A program made the translations under genes and the position numbers. The notes below the pieces were generated by a model. It saw only the letters and a list, made by a program, of their open reading frames with translations. It was not told where the DNA came from and did no database searches. A stretch of 64,000 nucleotides of DNA from contig JAJCXR010000065.1 in assembly GCA_029263315.1 (NCBI GenBank), forward strand, positions 1 to 64,000, given 5' to 3'. Shown one piece after another: positions 60,590 to 64,000 of the stretch. How positions within the stretch are numbered: the stretch's first letter is position 1; every line of letters begins with the position of its first letter. This DNA comes from Acidobacteriota bacterium (GTDB taxonomy: Bacteria; Acidobacteriota; Thermoanaerobaculia; Multivoradales; J023).

Positions 60590-61770
60590 GCCCTCTCGAG
60601 CAGCCCGAGATCGCACGCTATGGTCGGCACTTGATCTTGCCGCAGGTGGGGTTGCTTGGGCAGCAGCGGCTCAAGGAGTCACGGGTCCTGCTGGTCGGCG
60701 TCGGTGGCCTGGGTTCGCCGGCTGCCTCCTACCTGGCTGCGGCGGGTGTTGGTGTGCTGGGCTTGGTCGACGACGATCGGGTCGAGCTTTCCAACCTACA
60801 GCGGCAGATACTCTACGGCGATGCGACGCTGGGGGAACGCAAGGTTGTTGCGGCGCAACGACGCTTGGCAGATATCAACCCCCACGTGCAGGTGCGCTGC
60901 CATGACCTGCGGTTGCAGGCCGACAACGCCTTGGATTTGGTGGCCGACTACGACGTCGTGCTCGACGGCAGCGACAATTTCGTCACCCGATATTTGGTCA
61001 ACGATGCCTGTGTCATGGTGGGGCGGCCTTTGGTGTGGGGTGCGGTGGCCCGGTTCGAGGGCCAAGTGGCGATCTTCCACCCACCGAGGGGGGGGTGTTA
61101 TCGCTGTCTATTTCCGCAGCCGCCGCCCTTGGGTCTGGTGCCGTCCTGTGCCGAAGGCGGTGTGCTCGGAGTGCTGCCGGGGGTGATCGGTAGTCTGCAG
61201 GCCAGCGAGGTGCTCAAGATCCTGTTACAAATCGGCGCCCCGTCGGCTGGGCGTTTGGTTGTTTTCGACGCTTTGAAATTGCGTTTCCGAGAAATTCACG
61301 TTGCCGCGGATCCCACCTGTGTGATGTGCGGCGTCGCCCCCGAAGCCCGACGACTGATCGCTTTGCAGCCCCAGACCTGTGGGCTGTCCGGTGGCGCGGC
61401 TGCCACCTTCAACAATGCGGAGGAGAGTGAAGTGTCAGAAGAGACGGAAGTGCCGTTCGAAATCTCGGTGAATGAGCTGCGTCGTTGGCTGGATGAAGGG
61501 AAGCCGGTGCACATCATCGACGTCAGGGAGCCCCAAGAGGTGGCGATTTGTCGCCTGCCCAACAGTCAAGTGATTCCATTACGACAGATTCCGACGGCGA
61601 TCGATGAGCTGGACAAGGAGGCACTGACGGTTGTCCATTGTCACCACGGCAGTCGCTCTGCGCAGGCGGTGATGTTCATGCGTCAGCACGGCTTTTCTCG
61701 GGCCACCAATCTGGAGGGTGGCATCGATGCTTGGAGCCTGCTGGTGGATCCGTCGGTACCGCGCTACTGA
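60586..61770 (+). CDS. E1-like adenylyltransferase with C-terminal rhodanese domain (MoeB/MoeZ/ThiF type)
   Basis: 394 residues. The E1 domain (1-245) starts RYGRHLILPQVGLLGQQRL and has the ATP loop VLLVGVGGLGSPAASYLAAAG, the NLQRQILY segment, the DGSDNFVTRYLVNDAC block, zinc CxxC pairs (CYRCLFP, CVMCG) and PSCAEGGVLGVLPG with the sulfur-accepting Cys. A rhodanese domain (about 290-385) carries the active-site loop HCHHGSRS with Cys. Such proteins adenylate and thiocarboxylate MoaD/ThiS/CysO-like carriers. No ubiquitin-like carrier gene is in the window, so its partner must be encoded elsewhere. Confidence 0.94.
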   Translation: MSPLEQPEIARYGRHLILPQVGLLGQQRLKESRVLLVGVGGLGSPAASYLAAAGVGVLGLVDDDRVELSNLQRQILYGDATLGERKVVAAQRRLADINPHVQVRCHDLRLQADNALDLVADYDVVLDGSDNFVTRYLVNDACVMVGRPLVWGAVARFEGQVAIFHPPRGGCYRCLFPQPPPLGLVPSCAEGGVLGVLPGVIGSLQASEVLKILLQIGAPSAGRLVVFDALKLRFREIHVAADPTCVMCGVAPEARRLIALQPQTCGLSGGAAATFNNAEESEVSEETEVPFEISVNELRRWLDEGKPVHIIDVREPQEVAICRLPNSQVIPLRQIPTAIDELDKEALTVVHCHHGSRSAQAVMFMRQHGFSRATNLEGGIDAWSLLVDPSVPRY

Positions 61771-61848
61771 CAGCCCGCGGGTTGCCGAGATGAGCTAACC
61801 TGCCAAACCTCCGCTTGGGTGGCGCTTCTCTTTGAGAAACACCGTGCT

Positions 61849-61872
61849 AATGTTGGTCCAACTGCCAACATT
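61849..61872. promoter_or_regulatory. Inverted repeat (possible operator) upstream of the second ECF sigma factor
   Basis: AATGTTGG (61849-61856) and CCAACATT (61865-61872) are perfect inverted copies with an 8-base spacer, about 100 bases before the sigma gene. TTGGTCC also recurs at 61853 and 61871. This looks like a dimeric regulator site rather than a terminator (no U tract). Confidence 0.5.
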
Positions 61873-61970
61873 GGTCCTTGAGTGGATGGTCGACACGAGA
61901 GGTGTGCGTTGCCGCCGCCAGATCGGTGTCGATCGCCTTCCCGAAAACGAAGAACCGAGAAAGCTCACCC

Positions 61971-62573
61971 ATGGATGGAACAAATCTGGCGACTGCGGCT
62001 ACCGAAAAAGACATCCCGGAAGAAGTGGTCATGGTGGCTCGAGTGGCTCGCGGTGAGGCGTCCGCCTTGTCCGAGCTCTACGACAGATTCTCAGGTCTCC
62101 TCTTGGCCCTGTCGCGGCGTATCCTCCATGACGAAGCCGAAGCTGAAGAGATCTTGCAGGAGGTCTTTCTGCAGGTCTGGAATCAGGCCGGACGGTACGA
62201 CCCCTCCCGCTCTTCGGTCTCCACATGGTTGGTCTTGATCACCCGCTCGCGCTCCATTGATCGTCTGCGCAGCCGTCAGGTCAAAGACCGGACCTTGACC
62301 CACCTGAAGCAAGAAAATGGTGATTTCCATACATCCCCGGAAGGGCCGGCGTCCGTACTCTTGGAAGATCGCCGCTTGCGGTTGCGCCATGAGCTAGGAC
62401 TCTTGCCGGAGGAACAGCGACATGTCCTGGAGCTGGCCTTCTACAAGGGAATGACCCAGAGCGAGATCGCCAGCCAGACAGGCATCCCCCTAGGAACCGT
62501 CAAGACGCGGACCCTGTTGGCGATGAAGAAGCTTCGTCGGGCTCTGGCCGACGATATCCGAAGTTTGTTGTGA
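61971..62573 (+). CDS. ECF-type sigma factor (SigK-like)
   Basis: 200 residues from ATG at 61971. Region 2 includes SELYDRFSGLLLALSRRIL, EAEAEEILQEVFLQVWNQAG and SSVSTWLVLITRSRSIDRLRSR; region 4 includes LPEEQRHVLELAFYKGMTQSEIASQTGIPLGTVKTRTLLAMKKLRRAL. The VKTR recognition-helix form is that of SigK-type ECF factors, which are usually paired with RskA. The next gene encodes an RskA-like protein. Confidence 0.94.
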   Translation: MDGTNLATAATEKDIPEEVVMVARVARGEASALSELYDRFSGLLLALSRRILHDEAEAEEILQEVFLQVWNQAGRYDPSRSSVSTWLVLITRSRSIDRLRSRQVKDRTLTHLKQENGDFHTSPEGPASVLLEDRRLRLRHELGLLPEEQRHVLELAFYKGMTQSEIASQTGIPLGTVKTRTLLAMKKLRRALADDIRSLL

Positions 62574-62712
62574 CCCTAGATCAGATGGGTGTCGCCTGCG
62601 TGGCCGTCTTCCGGGACCGCCTCACGCTTCGCAGACCTGGCGGCGACCGGTTTGGTCATGGGGATTCTGCATTGATGATGTTTGAGATGTTGGTTTTACG
62701 GAGTTAGCTGTC

Positions 62713-63849
62713 ATGTCGGAACAACGTGACTTGGAAGAACAAGCCGCAAGCTTGGCTTGGGGCCAATGCCTGGAGCAGGGCGAAGGGTCCGCGGTCAAAG
62801 GATTTGAGGGCGACGCCCCATGCGGGGCGATCGACGAAAGTCTGGTGCGAGAATATACCGAGCTCCTGGGGCTGTTGCCGCAAGCCCTGGAGCCGGCGGT
62901 GCCTAACTTGAGCACCAAAGTTCGCCTGCTGGCCGTGGTCGGTGGCGATGCTGCAGCCTCGGGCACCATGCGTCGGCGAGAGGCACAACGTCCTCCCTCT
63001 GCGATGGCTGCCGCGGCGGCGGCGCGCACGGTCGAAGAACTGACCTTCCAAGCCGCCAAGGGTGACCCCGCTTGGCCCCAGGGCGGTGTTGCCGAGGACC
63101 GTGCCACGCTGCTGGATCGTTCGGCGGTGGATGTGACCTTGCACCATGGGGTGGCGGGGGATCCCTCCGATCACCCGTCGGCGTCGGTGACCGTCCTGCC
63201 GAGTCGGGAGGAGCCCGATAGGGATGATATGTCGTTTGGACAAGGTTATGGGGCTGAGGTGGATTCCAAGCGCCCCGCTGCTTCCGGTACTCCGTGGCTT
63301 TCCTGGGCGATGGCTGCGATGCTAGGTTTCTGTATGCTCGGCCTGGGTTATTTGGCCGGTGAGTCGCGTCAGCAGGAGGCGACCATCGCCCATCTGCAGG
63401 CGGACCTCCTAGAACAACAGGTCAAGGTCGAAGAGCCCGGACTGGAGCGTCTCCTCGACGAGCTTTCCACCGCCCAGCGGCGGCTGCGCATGGTCACGGA
63501 AGTGGCCCGGACCGCCTATCCGCTGCGCACCGTGAGCACGGCGACCGACGCCCAGAGTCGGCCGGACGGCATCATGTACGTCTGCGGCCAGCACCAACGC
63601 TGGTATCTCAATGTCAAGGGTTTGGAGCCGCCCAGCCCAGGTAAGGAATACCACCTCTGGTTCATGACCGCGGACGGTACCGTCGATGGCGGAATTCTCG
63701 ATGTCGAGCCGGGGGTTTTGGCGATCAAGGAGGCCAACTCGATGCCCGTGGGCACCCGCGGTTTTTCGGTCACCCTCGAAGAGGCCGGGGTCGGTGGGGA
63801 GCCGGAAGGGCTGATGGTGCTGTTGGGCGAGCAAGCCGTCTCTCTCTGA
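62713..63849 (+). CDS. RskA-like membrane anti-sigma factor
   Basis: 378 residues. The N-terminal half is cytoplasmic and helical, longer than usual (about 195 residues, with a low-complexity Ala/Arg stretch). One membrane helix (WAMAAMLGFCMLGLGYLAG, about 195-213) is followed by a coiled coil (ATIAHLQADLLEQQVKVEE) and the RskA C-terminal beta domain (YLNVKGLEPPSPGKEYHLWFM, GFSVTLEEAGV). RskA holds SigK at the membrane until regulated proteolysis. The gene follows its sigma partner after 139 bases. The window's rhomboid and other proteases may act in such release, which is speculative. Confidence 0.88.
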   Translation: MSEQRDLEEQAASLAWGQCLEQGEGSAVKGFEGDAPCGAIDESLVREYTELLGLLPQALEPAVPNLSTKVRLLAVVGGDAAASGTMRRREAQRPPSAMAAAAAARTVEELTFQAAKGDPAWPQGGVAEDRATLLDRSAVDVTLHHGVAGDPSDHPSASVTVLPSREEPDRDDMSFGQGYGAEVDSKRPAASGTPWLSWAMAAMLGFCMLGLGYLAGESRQQEATIAHLQADLLEQQVKVEEPGLERLLDELSTAQRRLRMVTEVARTAYPLRTVSTATDAQSRPDGIMYVCGQHQRWYLNVKGLEPPSPGKEYHLWFMTADGTVDGGILDVEPGVLAIKEANSMPVGTRGFSVTLEEAGVGGEPEGLMVLLGEQAVSL

Positions 63850-63933
63850 GGTCGCTCAGTGGCCTGGGGTTGGCATCGCCAGAAGGTGGAGGACTGGACG
63901 GGCACTTCCTGCTAAGCTCGGCAGCTCGTCCTT

Positions 63934-64000
63934 AAGTGCACCTTTTCAAAATACGCTGGTTTTCGAGCCTCAATACATCCACGTCCGCGGCGTTACGCTC
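63934..64000. repeat. Partial second copy of the palindromic repeat, opposite orientation
   Basis: These 67 bases match the reverse complement of bases 96-162 at about 89% (AAGTRCACCTTTTCAAAA start, CGTCCGCGGCGTTACGCTC end). The window edge cuts the element, so its loop and other arm are not seen. Confidence 0.85.

Noticed and set aside
1..64000. CRISPR array, tRNA, rRNA, prophage or insertion sequence
   Set aside because: No regularly spaced repeats, cloverleaf with acceptor end, phage genes or transposase frame were recognised.

Overview
The window is high-GC DNA (I estimate low 60s % GC), densely coded, from a diderm, didermal-envelope bacterium. The evidence for two membranes is a type IV pilus alignment complex with an outer-membrane secretin, many lipoproteins with clear lipoboxes, and a System I cytochrome c maturation locus. 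The mix of secreted IPT/TIG, PKD, BNR-repeat and Ig-like proteins, a C-terminal DGFESGN tail, AP-superfamily 'sulfatases' with a Thr nucleophile and a CcmE of the CxxxY type would fit Acidobacteriota (Thermoanaerobaculia-like) or a neighbouring phylum. That placement is inference, not a marker-gene result. I see no rRNA or tRNA gene, CRISPR array, prophage or insertion sequence.

Layout. 1-166 is an imperfect palindromic repeat; a partial copy in opposite relative orientation ends the window at 63934-64000. 213-15868 holds cell-surface and polysaccharide-type genes: an HSL-type esterase, two AP-superfamily hydrolases/transferases, a methyltransferase, a Wzx-like flippase, a GT39-like membrane glycosyltransferase, a serine acetyltransferase-like protein, a GDSL hydrolase, a TolB-like lipoprotein and an ABC1/UbiB kinase. 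16498-22528 is pilMNOPQ, followed by four large secreted or lipid-anchored proteins (22550-30677), each block ending in a hairpin terminator. 30926-38532 is a tightly packed run: TPR protein, Roadblock/LC7 protein, accB, accC, thiE, an NSS amino-acid transporter with a 43-residue MetS-like subunit, shikimate kinase and a metallophosphoesterase. 38591-43454 (minus strand) is ccmABCDEF-like; ccmG, ccmH and ccmI are absent and CcmE carries Cys in place of the haem-binding His.

43558-51660 contains a HEAT-repeat/cyclophilin lipoprotein, an ECF sigma factor with a membrane partner, a bactofilin-like membrane protein, 3-hydroxyacyl-CoA dehydrogenase, a zinc-ribbon TPR protein and an enoyl-CoA hydratase. 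After a 761-bp non-coding leader comes the most unusual locus (52422-59204): a lysine/ornithine N-hydroxylase, a circularly permuted ATP-grasp ligase, and one 1272-residue polypeptide joining an EntS-like MFS exporter to an ERMP1-like membrane M28 metallopeptidase. This has the parts list of a very small pathway that makes and exports an N-hydroxylated amino acid conjugate, possibly a metallophore, without NRPS or IucA/C enzymes; the product is unknown.

59298-61770 is a translationally linked rhomboid protease, JAMM peptidase and MoeB/ThiF E1 with rhodanese domain. 61971-63849 is a second ECF sigma factor with an RskA-like anti-sigma factor, preceded by an 8-bp inverted repeat that may be an operator.
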